From Archegozetes longisetosus (lineage: Eukaryota; Arthropoda; Arachnida; Sarcoptiformes; Trhypochthoniidae): DNA of 64,000 nt. Location of the stretch: positions 51,868 to 115,867 of the forward strand of contig JAEMBT020000099.1 of the NCBI GenBank assembly GCA_018873245.2, in the 5' to 3' direction. The notes below the pieces were generated by a model. It saw only the letters and a list, made by a program, of their open reading frames with translations. It had not been told where the DNA came from and did no database searches. Both the position numbers and the translations under genes were made by a program. The stretch's first letter is position 1, and every line of letters starts with the position of its first letter. Below, one piece after another: positions 23,801 to 36,959 of the stretch.

Positions 23801-26560
23801 AAAATCGTCATGTACAAGTTCTACGGATTTTTGACCTATTAAAATATCCAGCGGTACATGCTGACGGCCGAGTTATGAATTTTTCAAAACTGCTGACCCT
23901 CATTGTTAAATGTAGATTTCTGGAAAACAATCATAGTGCATTTCTTACTTTATTGACTCATTCATTAACAAATCTCAGCACAAAAGTACTTAGAGTATTA
24001 AAGAGAAAGGTTTCTGATCTCAAGTTTATCACGAACCGCCATTAGTCATGCTCCAGATACTCAATAATGTTTTAAAATTGATTCTATTCACTCAAATGCA
24101 AAGAATTGTGTTCTTTAAACTTTCGAAATGCCAAAACACAATATGAAAGATTATTGCAAAATTAAACTCTGCTTAAATAGTTTTATACAGGTATTCAAGT
24201 TCGAAAGAACGCGAAGAATACAATGTATAGCTATTAATTTTCGGTTAACCATGCTGATTATTTCCAATTCAGTTACTTATTATACATCAGTCCGGGTATA
24301 CATAGAATGGTGAGTTATTTATATTGGCATTTGTTCACCTCATCGTCTTCAATAAACCCAATGAACAATGATCCAAGAAGCTTAATTCAAGTTATATGTA
24401 TGTGAAAGCATTTTTTGTTTGTTAGAAGGTCTTCTTTTAAGAATAAGATTTGTTACTTAACTAGGTTTATTCGTGAGTCTTAAAACTTCGAAAATTTGAT
24501 ATCAATATTGTTGAATACCGAGCGTTCACTAGGAAACCAACTGAGAATGTATTTCAAAACCTTTGTGTCACATTCATATTGATAGAAATATTTATGAATA
24601 ATAATGTGAACAATAAAGAAGCCGGTTTTGAACTTTTTTCTATTAAGAAGCATCGATAGAAAATTCAAAGAACGAGAGAAGTATTTAGTTACGGACGTAT
24701 CACTTGTATTGTTAGTGTCTAGTTCTCAAAAATAATTTGGCTAAACACAATTTTGTTAAATTGTTAAAACGATAAAATGAATGCCAATATTGCAATTTTG
24801 AAATTTGAAAGTGAGCTTACTGGTGAGCGTAGATAGTCGGAATAAAGATCTGCTATCTCATTTAAATGAAAATCAAGCAGACACTTTCATAACGCCTAAC
24901 ACATGTGCAGCGATTAATTATAATTATAGGATTCATTTTTAGGACAGTAAACTAGATGTCCATAACGGATCGAATTAGATCGGTTTTGGGGGCAAAGTGA
25001 TGGGTTCGGCTCGAGCATTGAATTTCTGTGTCGAAACGAACAAATGTTCAAAGGTCTAGTATTATTGTTTCTTCAACAGAAAATATGAATTTTTATTCCA
25101 TTTTAGTGGTTAGAGCTTATAGTAAATTCACACATGGAATGATGTTTATAATCAAGATAATTCATTACTAAGGATAGATTTATTTAACAAGAATTATACA
25201 CTATGCATGAGATTTAAGCGAAAATATATTTCATTTGAGATGACTTTCGGAGAAATTATGCTTGACCATTTGGAATGAGAGAATTCTTGATAAAACATCG
25301 CAGTGATTCTTCATTCATCAACACCTCAAACTAGTTATCAATGTCCTTCAACATTTGAAGATAATTGTTTATGTGAGTGACATATTTTGCACCTCATGTT
25401 CAACAATTGTATAACTTTCAGCAGCGCAAGAAATACCATTTACAATTTGTGCAGATTCGGGCAGGTTGATCAGAAGACGAGTAGATGAGTCATTTATCTT
25501 TGCATATATTCACTTCATCTTCAACAGACTCCATAAATAAAAGTTCTTTATCGAAAATAACTTAATTCAAGTTATATGTATATAAAGTATCTTTGAGCGT
25601 GTTAAAAGGTCTCTTATGAAAGTAAAACTTGGTATTTTATTTAGGTTCATTCGTAAGAGTCTTAAAAGTTCAGGGAACTGACATCGATATTGTTGAATAT
25701 TGAGCGTTCACTAGGAAACCAACTGAAAACGCATTAAAAAGCTTTTTACCTCGATCATATTGGGAAAAATTATCAATAATAATGTGAACGATTAAGAACC
25801 TGATTTTGAACCTTTTATAATTAAGAAAAAACGATAAGCAATATGGACAATAAACGTATTGTTCAGTTATAAGATTTGTATTGCTACGGAGGTGACTCAA
25901 AAATTCATAGCCTTGTATGGAATCATACATACATACTTTTATTTATTGTTATTCAATGTAATTCCTTCTTATCTTAACATATTTAATCCTTAATCTATTG
26001 GACCATCTATTGGAATTAGAGTGGACTGTATTGAAGAACAAATAAAACTTAATCTGATTGCATTCCTATATATTCTTATACTAATATTTTTGAATCACCT
26101 TTGTAGTGTTTAGCTTTCAGAAATAATCTGCTTATTTAAGGACAATTTTTATAAAATTACTAATGGAAGATAGAATGAGTAAAATTCAACATTGAAATTC
26201 ACAGATAGCTTATCAGTGATTGCTTATCAGATAGAGTTTTAAAAATTAATCTTACTATTTAGTTTATCTAGGAATCAACGAGATAGTTTCATAGCGAAGG
26301 CTTGAAGCTTTAACGTTTATGAAGAGTAATTACAGGATTTATTTTTGGAACAGTATCTGTAACGTATCGAATTGAGTCAGGTTAGAAAAAATGACGGGTT
26401 GGGCTCAAATATTGAACATCGCTGTCGGAACGAACAAACGCTCAAAGGGCTAGTACTAGTTCGACTCTAATGGAAAGATGTGCTTTTATTCCATTTTAAA
26501 GGCTATCGCTTATAATACTCCAATATATAGAGTGATACTTATGATCAAGGTAATTTACGA
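20900..26560 (-). repeat. Tandem array of 1.2-1.6 kb degenerate units (right arm and beyond)
   Basis: Mirror of the array at 1-5330, with anchors complementary to GGTTTCCTAGTGAACGCTC near 21535, 23155, 24525 and 25705. The TTTCATAGCGAA anchor occurs near 21865, 23500 and 26290 (variant near 24886), so one more unit lies beyond the palindrome edge visible here. A further, more decayed unit is at about 29800-30450. Confidence 0.7.
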
Positions 26561-27146
26561 TTAATGATAAATGTACTTTAGCATAAAATTAACCATTCTC
26601 TATGATTCATTTTTAGTAACAATCTAACGCCATGAATGAAATATAAGCGGAAATATGTTCCGTTTAAGATAACTGTTGATGAAATTATGCTTCGTTATTT
26701 GAAATCAGAATAATTCTTGATAATCATAGAAAATTCTCATATACTAACACTTTGAACTAGTTTTCAATGTTTTCAAGATTAAAAATGAAAATGGTAGTGC
26801 ATTTAAAACAATTGATTATACGAACGATAAAAGTTGAATCACTTACTCAACAAATTGGTGATTAATCTTAGAAAATTATCATTTACAAGTTGTGTGGCTT
26901 CAGACTTTATGATCAGAAATCGAGAACAGTCTGGACGGGCTGAGTCGCGGGTGTTTCTATCTTGCAGGTCCTTATTGTGATGTTGATATTCTCGGAAAAG
27001 TAATCATCTTACATTTCTGAATTTATCATTTTTAGTTACAAATTGACTTTCAAAATAATTATCTTGATCTATTCAAACGATCTTGTAGGCATTCAACCTC
27101 AAAAAATAGAGTAAGATCAGATTTTTCAAAATTCTAAAATTGAAAT

Positions 27147-27533
27147 TTAAGCCTCAGTATTTATCTTGGATATTTGCTTAATCAGATCGGCGTTTAATTT
27201 GACGCTTTGAGTCGCTTTCAGACTCAAAACAGCTGTTGAAGTGCGGTTGTTAACTAATCTAAAATAAGTACTGATTTTGTTAGTCTGTAACTGTGAAATA
27301 TAGTTTTGTTTGAAGAATGCAAAAGTAATAAAAGTAATGCTCGATATACTGAATGACATGAGCAAAGCCTGGAAATGGTCTTTTATGCTGATTGATTTTG
27401 TTATATAACCTTTTATTCGATCAAAGTAAATGAGAAAAACCTTGAGTTTCCTTATATCTAAGTTCGAAGATAGAGTAATAGATTCAATCGGTTTAGTCTT
27501 TTGCATAAAGTCGCTTGTTATGGATTTGTGCAT
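27147..27533 (-). pseudogene. Possible first exon of a chemoreceptor-like gene
   Basis: The frame opens with a true ATG at 27533 and runs 128 codons. A single clear hydrophobic helix (about residues 54-72) follows a charged segment with IYFDRIKGYI. This order resembles the N-terminal part of gustatory-receptor-type proteins before and through the first membrane helix, but no signature motif confirms it. A decayed relative lies at about 31950-32300. No matching downstream exons in good condition were found, so I treat it as a gene fragment. Confidence 0.3.
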
Positions 27534-27539
27534 TTATAT

Positions 27540-27849
27540 TAGGACAATGTAAGAAATAAAACTATGACATAAAATGAAACATCTACCACTTGTTTATGTA
27601 TTTTGAGGCATTTCTAGTCTTCAACAATTGTGTAAGGCAAATCTTATGCACAATAACTTAGGAAGTGTTCAATTAATTTGTTTTAATCAAAACAGATATT
27701 GATAGTTAGTTCAGGCTATGCACGAGTTAAAGGAATCGAATAATCTTTGTTTAATGCTTTCATCTTAAAATTGATCATTTGTCGAGTTACTTTTGCGTTC
27801 TCAGGTTTAGTATTAAACCTCAGATAAATAAAATAAAGAAAAATAAAGA
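27540..27849. other. Unannotated interval
   Basis: AT-rich sequence. The block near 27760 (ATCTTAAAATTGATCATTTG) recurs at about 33980, part of the decayed duplication landscape. Nothing else recognised. Confidence 0.4.
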
Positions 27850-28960
27850 AAAGCTCAATTTGCAAAATATTTCTTAAAAATATACATTTGACAATAAAAT
27901 CAGAATAGAATCAAAGCATTCTTTAGCTAAATTCCAATTTTATATTTGAATTACAGAAATATTCTTAAACTGATCACTCATTGTTTTAGAACAACCCAAC
28001 GAACATTCATCATATCATTAGAAAGATATCCCCCAATTGTTCATCACAATTTTGGTTGTTTTAGTTAAAATTAGCTTTAGCTCAAATCAATTCAAGCGAG
28101 ACATAGTAAGAATAAAACACAATAACTAAACAGAAAGTGTTAACAATGCATCAAATTTCAAAACAATTAACAAGCCTACACATAAGGATAGAGTATGAAG
28201 AATATAATTGTCTGCTTTGATGAAGTACTTGATAAATACACACATTCATTGATGAGTTGAATCAGTCACATAAACAGTTGGTATTCCATCCGTCTCTTTA
28301 GCTGTTTATTAAAAATTGATTGAATATTTAATATCGATCAATTAGTCCAAGAATGTTGTAATGAATTAACATTACAATTCGTTAAACAATCAATGAACAT
28401 ACAAGTGAATATCAAACTTATGAGTATAGATTTGTAAAGTTCTTTTATACTTCTAATGTCCAATCAGGTCTTCGAATACTTTCTTCACATGATAGTAATT
28501 ACGAAACATGTAATACATGTATTACGAACTATTATATTTATAGTAATAATTATCGCTAATATTGTTAAAGATATTGTTGAATAATCATAGGACTCCGTTC
28601 TGAATAAAAATTGCTATAACAGTCGAGTATTACTCTCAAGCATGATAGACTTGAACATTTTGTCTTAAGACACTTGATATCGCAACTAAACAGAGGAGCT
28701 TAGAGTGAATAACGTCTTCGATTCTCATAATTAGAATGATTTCGATCATAAAACATATGGACAGCAAATTCAATGTTAAAAATTGTGTTAATTGTTCGCT
28801 TATTAAAGTTTTGAAAGTTTTTATCATACATCAGTAACAAGTCATCTAACATGATCAAAGAAATGATCTCAGATATAGTTCGAATCTGGAAACAAAATGA
28901 ATTCTGTTTATTAAGCAGACCAAGAGATTGTGAGCTCAATCTGTGCTTTACCAAAACTCG
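27850..28960 (-). pseudogene. Decayed paralogue of the chemoreceptor-like gene
   Basis: Nucleotide similarity to 5336-6440 runs along the minus strand. The acceptor-like TTTCCAG and first codons lie near 28890, the block encoding the first helix near 28730-28860, the segment around GAGACGGATGGAATACCAAC near 28260-28310, and the 3' part near 27930-28060. Numerous indels break all frames. It keeps sequence corresponding to the part missing in the right-arm copy, so the right-arm deletions are derived. Confidence 0.65.
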
Positions 28961-31000
28961 TATTCACTTGTCCATGAACAAATATATGCATTATTAAAGA
29001 GAATAGTTTCTTGTTTTACAATTGTCAGCTATTTGCCATAATTCATATGCCACAAGATCAATGATAGCTTAAACTTTTTCAACCAAACCATTCAAATGTA
29101 AACCAGTGCGTTTTTTAAGCTTTTATAAACCAAACTCAACCAGACTGAAAGATTCTGTTCAACTAGTTTTTGCAGGTACTCAAATTTGAAAGTGTGCAGA
29201 ATCTGTTTATTGCTAATGGTTTCTGTTTTCAATATTGATCAAGTCAATTATTTTGCAAATCAATCCTTTAACAGAATTAGTATTCTCTTATCCATAAATA
29301 AATTTTAGTATAGATATATGCACTATTATATGGAAAAGTTTACACCTGAAAAATTGTCTGGAATTCTCCTTCACATTCTACAAAGTCAATAATGGTTTAA
29401 ACATTTTTAATCAAATCGTTTCAATGTAAACCACTGTATTCTTCAAGCTTTTGAAAAACTAACATTTAATCAGACCGAAAATTTATTGCAAAATGAAAAA
29501 TTGGTAGTTTTATATAGGTTTTCGAATTTGAGTCTACAGAGTCTGATAGATGTCTAGCTATTAAGTTGCACTTTACAATATTGATTTTCAAGTCCAATTT
29601 TTTATATTCAATTTTGGAATATGCGGTATAAAAGTGAGCTCTATTATTGGTATTTATTTAGCTTAGAATCTTCAACGAAACATCAACAAAATTCTTTATC
29701 AAAACCTACTTAATTCGTTATATGCATATGAAAGCATCATTGTGTTAAAAGCTATTCTTTTGAAAGTCAAATTTGATATTTTATTTAAGTTTATTCGCCA
29801 CTCTTATAAGAGTCTGGAATTGAAATTTGAGTGTTGGCTAATAAACAGAGAGAAAGTACATTTAAAACCTTTATTGCATTGATAACAAATTTATGAGTAA
29901 ACTTCTACGATTAAGGACTTGATTTCGAACTTTTATCATTAAGAATCATCGATAAGGAATATAAAAACAAAAACAGTGTTTAATTATTGTCAAATCACTT
30001 GTATTGTTAGTTAGCGTTTAACTTTCAAAATCTGCTTAATATTTAATAACCTAATATTTAAACACGATTTTTGTAAAGTTACAAGAGATAAAATGAATAA
30101 GACTTGACATTAAGATTGATAAAGTTAACTTGTCAGACAATACAGATAAAAGTTGTTGAAAGAAAATTTAGCTATCTGATTTAACTAGAAATCATCAGAC
30201 GGTTTTGTCGTGCCTGATAAATTAGCAATGACTTCGTTCGATTATAGTATTATTCTTAGGACATCAAACTAGATTTATAATACAGGTCGAATTGAGGTGG
30301 ATTTAGGAACAATAGTGAAGGACTCGGCTGTTCAAACCTCAAGCATCAGAACAAACAAGAACTCAAAGGGCTTGCACTGGTCTAACTTCAATCGGAGACG
30401 TGAGTCTTCTTGAGGGTTAAAACATTTGATTAAATAATATTAGATAGTATGGAATTTATAATCAAGAGAATTCGTGATAATTTTCAGTGTAGTTGCTATT
30501 CTTCGTGGTACCGTGATTGACTTTTAGCAGCAATCTAACACTATGAAAGACATTCTGAAAGAGATTCAAGCGGAAATATATTCTATGTGAGTGAAGAAGA
30601 TAATAGAGCATTTGAAATTAATTGTTTATGTGAATGATAAGAGTGTTTGCATCTCACCCAATAATTCTATGAAAGCTTTTAATAATCAAGAAACTCTACC
30701 CTGTGCCGATTATGAAGTATTGACCAGAAGTCGAGCAGCACAGTCTGGGCAGGTCGGATCACTTATTTTACAAACCTGTAAACCCTTACATTGAAATCTG
30801 GGTTCTCACAAAATATAGTCAATGCATTCCTAACTACTATAATTTTATGTTCACAATTAGTCTTATTTCAACAGAGAATCTAGAAATGAAAGCAAATTTT
30901 TAGAATTGTTCTATTTGCTACTAAACCATAAATTCTTGATATCTGATAAAACATACTAAACAAAAACGTGTCAGAACAAATATAACCAATAGGACGATGT
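28960..31000. repeat. Degenerate continuation of the tandem units
   Basis: Two consecutive blocks (about 29030-29230 and 29370-29560) both resemble 21020-21230, including the 5'-TTTAAACATTTT, AATCAAATCG and ACTCAAATTTGA-type strings. About 29700-30450 resembles the 21400-22050 unit, ending in the GAACAAACAAG/CAAAGGGCT anchor near 30350. No coding region is supported. Confidence 0.5.
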
Positions 31001-31469
31001 GAATATTCCAATAAATGCAGATATTGTATGTCATATGATGGATATATAAATAAGGAAACTAAACAAGTTAAAAGTTGAAATATTCGTGAGTTTTAAACTT
31101 GATATTGAGTTTGATTTCAAAGTAAAATTTATAATGTTAATCCAGATATTGTAATCTAGAAGTTCAAAACTATTTTCTAACAAAAGAATCTCGCAAACTT
31201 GAATTTTTGTAAAAAATGTATACAAACTGGGTGAGTTTCTTCATTTATTTTAACCAATTTTAAATCAGGATTTGTGAGAATACATAGACCCTCATAAAGT
31301 CAATAAGTAATAATTGAAATCTGATCTTTTAAAGCGATTTGTCTCTTTATAATTTTGGTACTAAACTTCTTAAACTATATACTCATTTGTTCATGACATG
31401 CAAGATCAAATTACTATGCTCTCAAAATAGCACCTTAATGGTTAGGTAAAATAGTTGCAATTTTATAAA

Positions 31470-34400
31470 TTAGAATATTAATTACATATTAAGATAACAA
31501 ATTTCTTGTTTACAACTTTACCAGAGATTTGATAAAATTTATATTCAAATAATCTATAACTCATATTGAACTCAACTATATAAATTAGATTCACATCAAA
31601 TAATTAGAACATCTGTTAAAAATCAGGTAATTTTCTAAAATGCAAAACAATCTGATCAGTCAACTCTTGTAAAATTTGCTTATTTGGGTCAAAATAAACT
31701 TGGATCAATAGAATCGGTGAGATGTACTAACAATGGATGTTAAAAAATTGCTAAATTCAAAAAATTTTCAAAAAGTTAGATAAACAGTATTTAGTATGTG
31801 AAATAAATAGATAGCTTAATATTAAAGATAAAACATTAAGATAGATATGTTAAGGTAACAAATTTCTGATGTAAAACTAATGTAAAATCGGCTTATTTGG
31901 ATAAAAGCAAAATCTAGCTCAAACTGTTGAAAATTTAAACTACTATAGTCTTTTTAACTTGATTGCTTGCCTCGTCAGAATCTAAGCATTTCAGATTTTT
32001 AGTTCCCCTCAAACTAAGGACAGTGATTACAGTTTTGCTTATCAACTAATCTGGAATACTCATTTTAGTTAGTCTATATTTCATTTTGAAATATAGTTCG
32101 AGTGAAAAAAGTAATAAAAGCAATGCTCAACTTAGTGAACAAAGCGAATGCTTTGCATACGATTTGATTCTTTATATTGGATTTTTGCTCAATCAAAGTA
32201 AATGAGAAGTTCATGAGTTTCTTATGTCAGTATTTGAGGTTAAATTAATTGCAATTAGATTTGAATCGCTTAATCTTTTCAATGCGCTCGGTTTTTCGTA
32301 TCACATATAATAACAATGTGAGAACGAAAATGACTTTAAAAAATTGTATTACTTATCTATTTCGAGCTATTCTTAGTATTCGATCATAATGTAAAACAAG
32401 TCATATGATAAATCTAATGCGAAAGATGATCAACTTCTTAGCAAAAGTCTTGATATCAAATGTTAATATCTTTTATTCTAGCTAAAACAAATATTAACAG
32501 CCATTTAGATCAGGATAACAAGGAATTACAGATGTAATTATCTAATAAACTTTATTCAACTCTTATCTTGAAACTGACTACCTGACAAGTTTCTTTTGCA
32601 ATCTGTGTTTTAGTGTTAAAATGATCAGAATTGGAATTTTTGTTATGCTAACAGAATTGAAGCATTGAACTAGCCTCATAAGACAGACAGCAGAAGTTGA
32701 ATCACTTAAACTATTTTCATGCTCTCCAATCCTAGCAGTAATGTGACTCAGTATTAAGAGAAAGTAAATCCATTGTATATAATATTCCATAAAATCTATA
32801 AATATTAAGTTACCTAACTTGGAACAGACTTCAAACTCATAAATGATTTAAAATTTTTAGTTTAAAATTAGTTCATCTCGTAAAAGATGTGATCTTACCA
32901 TTAGATTCTCAGAATTTTCAAGTAAAAGTAAATCTTGAAAGAACTTTCACAAATTCTTGGTATCTAACAAGTATTGAATGAAACAAACATCAAAACTGAA
33001 GCACAGCTAAAACATTCTAATAAACTCAGACATCGTATGTCATATGATTGATGTCAAAAATAAATCTGATCTTTTAAAGCGATTGTTCTTTATAATTTTG
33101 GCTCTGAAATTCTTTAACAAAGAACAATATCAAGTTACTACATATTCAAAAATATTACTCCCATCTTAAGATAAAATTAGTTGTCATTTTCTAACTTAGA
33201 CTATATATTAAGGCAAAAAATTTCTGATTTGACTTTACTACATTACCAGAGGTTTAAGATACAGATTTTATATTCAAATAATCTGTAACTTAATAAACTC
33301 AGTTATAAAAATATATTCGCGTCAAATAATTAGATCATCTGTCAAAAATTCTGTAAATTTCGAAAATTCTACTAAACAATCTGACCAGAAAACTCCAGTA
33401 AAATTGGTTTATTCAGATCGAAATCAAATTTGGATCAACAAAATTGGTGAGATGTATTAACAATGGATGTTGGAAAATTACTAAATTAAAAAATCTTCAA
33501 AAATAAACAGCATATAGAATGAGAATTAAATCAGATTTAGCCTAATACCCAAGAATTGAGCATTTCAATTTTTTATGAGTCAACGTATTTCAGGGTAAAT
33601 TCACTCTGAAGATCGTATAGGGATCTTATGAATTGCGTTTTCAAAAAAATAACATATAGCATGTCAAGAATTCTGGAAGTTCTGTGGAAGTATGGAGTTG
33701 TCTCATCACTAATGGATTGAGACCGATTCACACAATTAGTGGTAACTCTAATGAAAAATGAAGACTATTTTATCACTTGATTATGGCTCTTGAGCTTTAT
33801 TGGTCTTCAAGCATCGTGTAGTGCAAATCTTATGGAAAATCTAATGTCAAAGATGATCAATTTCTTTGGAAAAGTCTTAACATTAAATATAAATTTCTTA
33901 TATTCAAAACAGATATTAATAATTATATAGTTTAGGCTATGAAAGAATTGCAAATGTATACCGAATGATCTTTATTTAATGCTCATCTTAAAATTGATCA
34001 TTTGTTATTATTCTCACTCTAATTTTGTGTTAAAATGACAATAGTTTTAATTATTGTTCTAATAGAGTTATAACGGAATTCATCTAATTCCATATAAAGT
34101 GCGTCCCAAAAGGTGCCGTAATATTTTTAAAATTTCCTTATTAATTTATTAATGAAGATTTTGGGGCCAAACTTTAGTGGTTGAATGCCACACATCTCAT
34201 AATTAAGAAAAACATCTTAGATAAATATTAATTACAGTAACATTAAAGTACTGCGCGAAATATGAGAGACATCCGAAAATGATTGATTCCATAGGACTCT
34301 ATAGACTTTATAGTGAAAAAAATCCTAATGCGAATGCAACTTAAGAAATCCTATGAAAACCCATTGATAAGCTACAGAGTGGACCCAATCATTTTCGGAT

Positions 34401-35110
34401 GTCTCATATTTCGCGCAGTACTTTAATATTAATGTAATTAATATTTATCTGAGATTTTTTCCTTAATTATGAGATGTGTGGCATCCAGCCACCAAAGTTC
34501 AGCCCCAAATTCTTCATTAATAAATCAATAAGAAAATTGCAAGAATATTACGTCAACCTTTGGGACGGTTTAGAATGGCAGGTATTAGAATTTAAATCAC
34601 TTTGAGTGTTTTCATACTCTTGCAATAACTGCAAATCGCGATATAGGTTATTAAAGCTCCATGCTCAACTCAAATATATAAATTTTTATTCACCTCACAT
34701 AATCAGAACATTGATTAAAATATCGGTAAAAACTCTGAAAAATCTACTAAACAATCTGACCAGAAAAATCATGTAAAATTAGTTTACTAGGGTCATCAAA
34801 TTTATCTCAAATTGATGAAATGTATTGACAGAGAATGTTTGAAAAGTACTAAATCAAAAAAAGTATCAAAAAATAAACATCTTACAAATTATGAAAATTA
34901 AAAAAATCAGATTTACTTTTATATTAAAGTATTGAGCATTTCAATTTATTTTTCGATGAGTCAACGTATGTCACTATAAACCCACTCTCGAAGGTTATAT
35001 AGTGTGCTTATGAACTGCATTTTTAAGAGGATAACATTGTTTATAAAGAATTCTACAGAAGTTCGGTGGAAATATGGGGTTGTCTTATCATTAATGGATT
35101 GGATCCGGTA
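31470..35110. repeat. Three degenerate direct copies, unit about 1.4-1.7 kb
   Basis: Blocks at about 31480-31800, 33205-33520 and 34610-34890 share TCAAATAATTAGA, AACAATCTGACCAG and a GGTGAGATGTATTAACA-type string in the same order. A second pair, 33590-33720 and 34950-35100, shares GAGTCAACGTAT and GGTTGTCT/GAGTTGTCT contexts 1355 bp apart. The segment 31950-32300 resembles the exon at 27147-27533. The region is therefore an old tandem duplication of chemoreceptor-like sequence, all non-functional. Confidence 0.6.
34097..34570. mobile_element. MITE with long inverted repeats and TA duplication
   Basis: Two arms of roughly 180 bp (34097-34280 and 34395-34570) are inverted copies. The ends read AAGTGCGTCCCAAAAGG and, complemented, AACCGTCCCAAAGG. 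TA flanks both sides (34095-34096 and 34571-34572). The inner arms share ATGAGAGACATCCGAAAATG-type sequence around a unique centre of about 110 bp. The terminal CGTCCCAAA motif and TA target suggest a mariner-mobilised MITE. No coding capacity. Confidence 0.75.
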
Positions 35111-35331
35111 TACTATTCATGATAATTTCAGCCAATTCAAGTATCTCGACGTATATGCAGTTCTTTAAAATATTTTTGAATCATTTTGTCAAAGAATTTT
35201 CAACGGTAAATAATTTCAGCATTTTGTTTGTCATTTTAAGAATAATAGATATTTCGAAATAATGGTTTTGATCTAAGAAAAATGTTCAGTAAAAGTTTTC
35301 AAAATGAAGCTTTTATAAAATATCAAAACTA

Positions 35332-35628
35332 TTGATTAGGAATAGGATTTTGATGCTAGCAAATATTGCCATCAGAAGTGGTTACCAGTTCTGCGATAAC
35401 GCATTCATACAACTTTGGAATATTTTTAATTATCACTCAGAAAGAAGTTCAATATTTTACTATATTATTTTAATCATGGTACAAATGATAATATCTCTGC
35501 TATTATCTGAAACAAATCTTGATATATTCATAAATCTTGGAAACTATTCTCACTTATATAACATGAAGACTCACTTTAGTTTTGCATTTTCTCAACTCAT
35601 ATTTATCTATAGTTTCATAAATAAATAG
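35332..35628 (+). CDS. Hypothetical membrane segment, possible exon
   Basis: An open frame of about 98 codons without an ATG at its start (first internal Met at about codon 8). Two hydrophobic helices are visible, around residues 45-60 and 82-95. It could be an exon of another chemoreceptor-like gene on the opposite strand to those at 27147-28960, but no motif supports this. It may equally be chance in AT-rich DNA. Confidence 0.2.
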   Translation: MIRNRILMLANIAIRSGYQFCDNAFIQLWNIFNYHSERSSIFYYIILIMVQMIISLLLSETNLDIFINLGNYSHLYNMKTHFSFAFSQLIFIYSFINK

Positions 35629-35639
35629 TACCTGGTATT

Positions 35640-36680
35640 ACTAAAATGATATAAAACCATATCTTAAGATATTAGAAACAATTTTGGGTTTATTTCACCG
35701 GAAGTATTGGCTTAACAAACGAAGCACAAACTATAAATAATGTCATTGAAAATTAATGTCGATTAATGTAGATGTAAATGTAGTGTAAATTAGTGGTTGT
35801 ATCATACAAGTGCATACATAACTCCTTTTCTCGCACTTTTTATATCTATTGCAGTTCTGACTCTAAACTACAAATTCTATCCATTGCTATTCTATGAGAT
35901 TGTCTAGAGTCCAGTCCTAGAATTTAGTATTCATTTCTAATTATCATTTGGCAGATAACCTGTATTAAATAATATACCCCTATTTGAAAATTCAATCTTA
36001 AGAATGAAATTAAGCTAAGCTCCAGAGTTACTAATAGATTTTTAAGCATTGGTTAACTTCATTCAACAGAATGCTCTTCGTATTACATGACTATGACTGC
36101 TATTATTAGGCAGCATCTATTATAGTTTGTCATCACTTTCTTAACACTTATCAATACATGTCTTTTTATGGTAATCCACCAAAATCGAGATTTTCAAAAG
36201 ATTTGCTGTTATTTATGCTGTAACTGTATTTTATTCAATATTTATTTACGTTATGAATATCGTGTCTTCAATCGCATATGAAACACAAGATCTATAGGTC
36301 ACTGAATTGGCGGCTACTAGTGGATAGAGAGAAAAGTATGAAAACTTCTCGCAGTTAAATGTGTTAATAATAGTAAACGATGAAATAAAATAATCAATGA
36401 TTTTCGATTAGCAGTTTTCATCACTGATCCAAATGTTGGACTTTATTGTTGAAAATGTGTTATTTTCGACTTTGATGCTATGATGTGAATATTGATTAAA
36501 ACAGTTAAGATCTTGCGAGCACTATTAATAAGAGTTTCTTACATTTTCAGATGACTTTAATTACATTTCTTAAAAATGGTTGAGATGTTAACATGTTACA
36601 TGTTAGTTGTTGCATACTTGTTACAATGTAAAATATTTGAGTGAAATCGTGATCAATGGTGTGTCTGGCTACACGTATTT
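35640..36680. other. Unannotated AT-rich interval
   Basis: About 1 kb without a recognised gene, repeat or structure. Confidence 0.5.
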
Positions 36681-36684
36681 CTTT

Positions 36685-36955
36685 CAATTAATTATCAATC
36701 AACTTTAGATCACAGTGTTTGATATATTATGATTAATTAAAGGCAACAATCGCTATATTTTCAATTAGATTCAATAGATTTTTCATGTAATTTTACGCAT
36801 CATCCACAAAGCATGGCAAACTCAATGACACAATGCTTTGTGAACAAGTTGTATAACATTATCTAATTGAAAGCTATAATTATGAGTCTAATTAATCATA
36901 AATTATCTAACACTGTGATTTAAAATTGATTGACTAAATATTAAATAAACGGTTG
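36685..36955. mobile_element. Imperfect inverted repeat, MITE-like
   Basis: The left half (CAATCAACTTTAGATCACAG at about 36700, AACACAAAG-type centre) returns inverted in the right half (CTGTGATTTAAAATTGATTG at about 36910). Arms are about 120 bp, meeting around CACAAAGCATGG / CAATGCTTTGTG near 36806-36842. No coding capacity; target duplication not clear. Confidence 0.55.
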
Positions 36956-36959
36956 TGTT

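Larger units (their letters stand above)
13358..26229 (-). repeat. Right arm of a giant palindrome
   Basis: This is the inverted copy of 1-13019, carrying every element of the left arm in mirror order. After 26229 the sequence continues into another degenerate unit of the same tandem family (TTTCATAGCGAA anchor near 26290). The right edge of the palindrome therefore cannot be separated from the end of the visible left arm. The main structural difference from the left arm is a set of clustered small deletions inside the chemoreceptor-like gene. Confidence 0.95.

Noticed and set aside
1..26229. Palindrome as terminal repeats of a giant virus-like element (Maverick/Polinton)
   Set aside because: No DNA polymerase B, packaging ATPase, capsid or protease gene is present between or within the arms.
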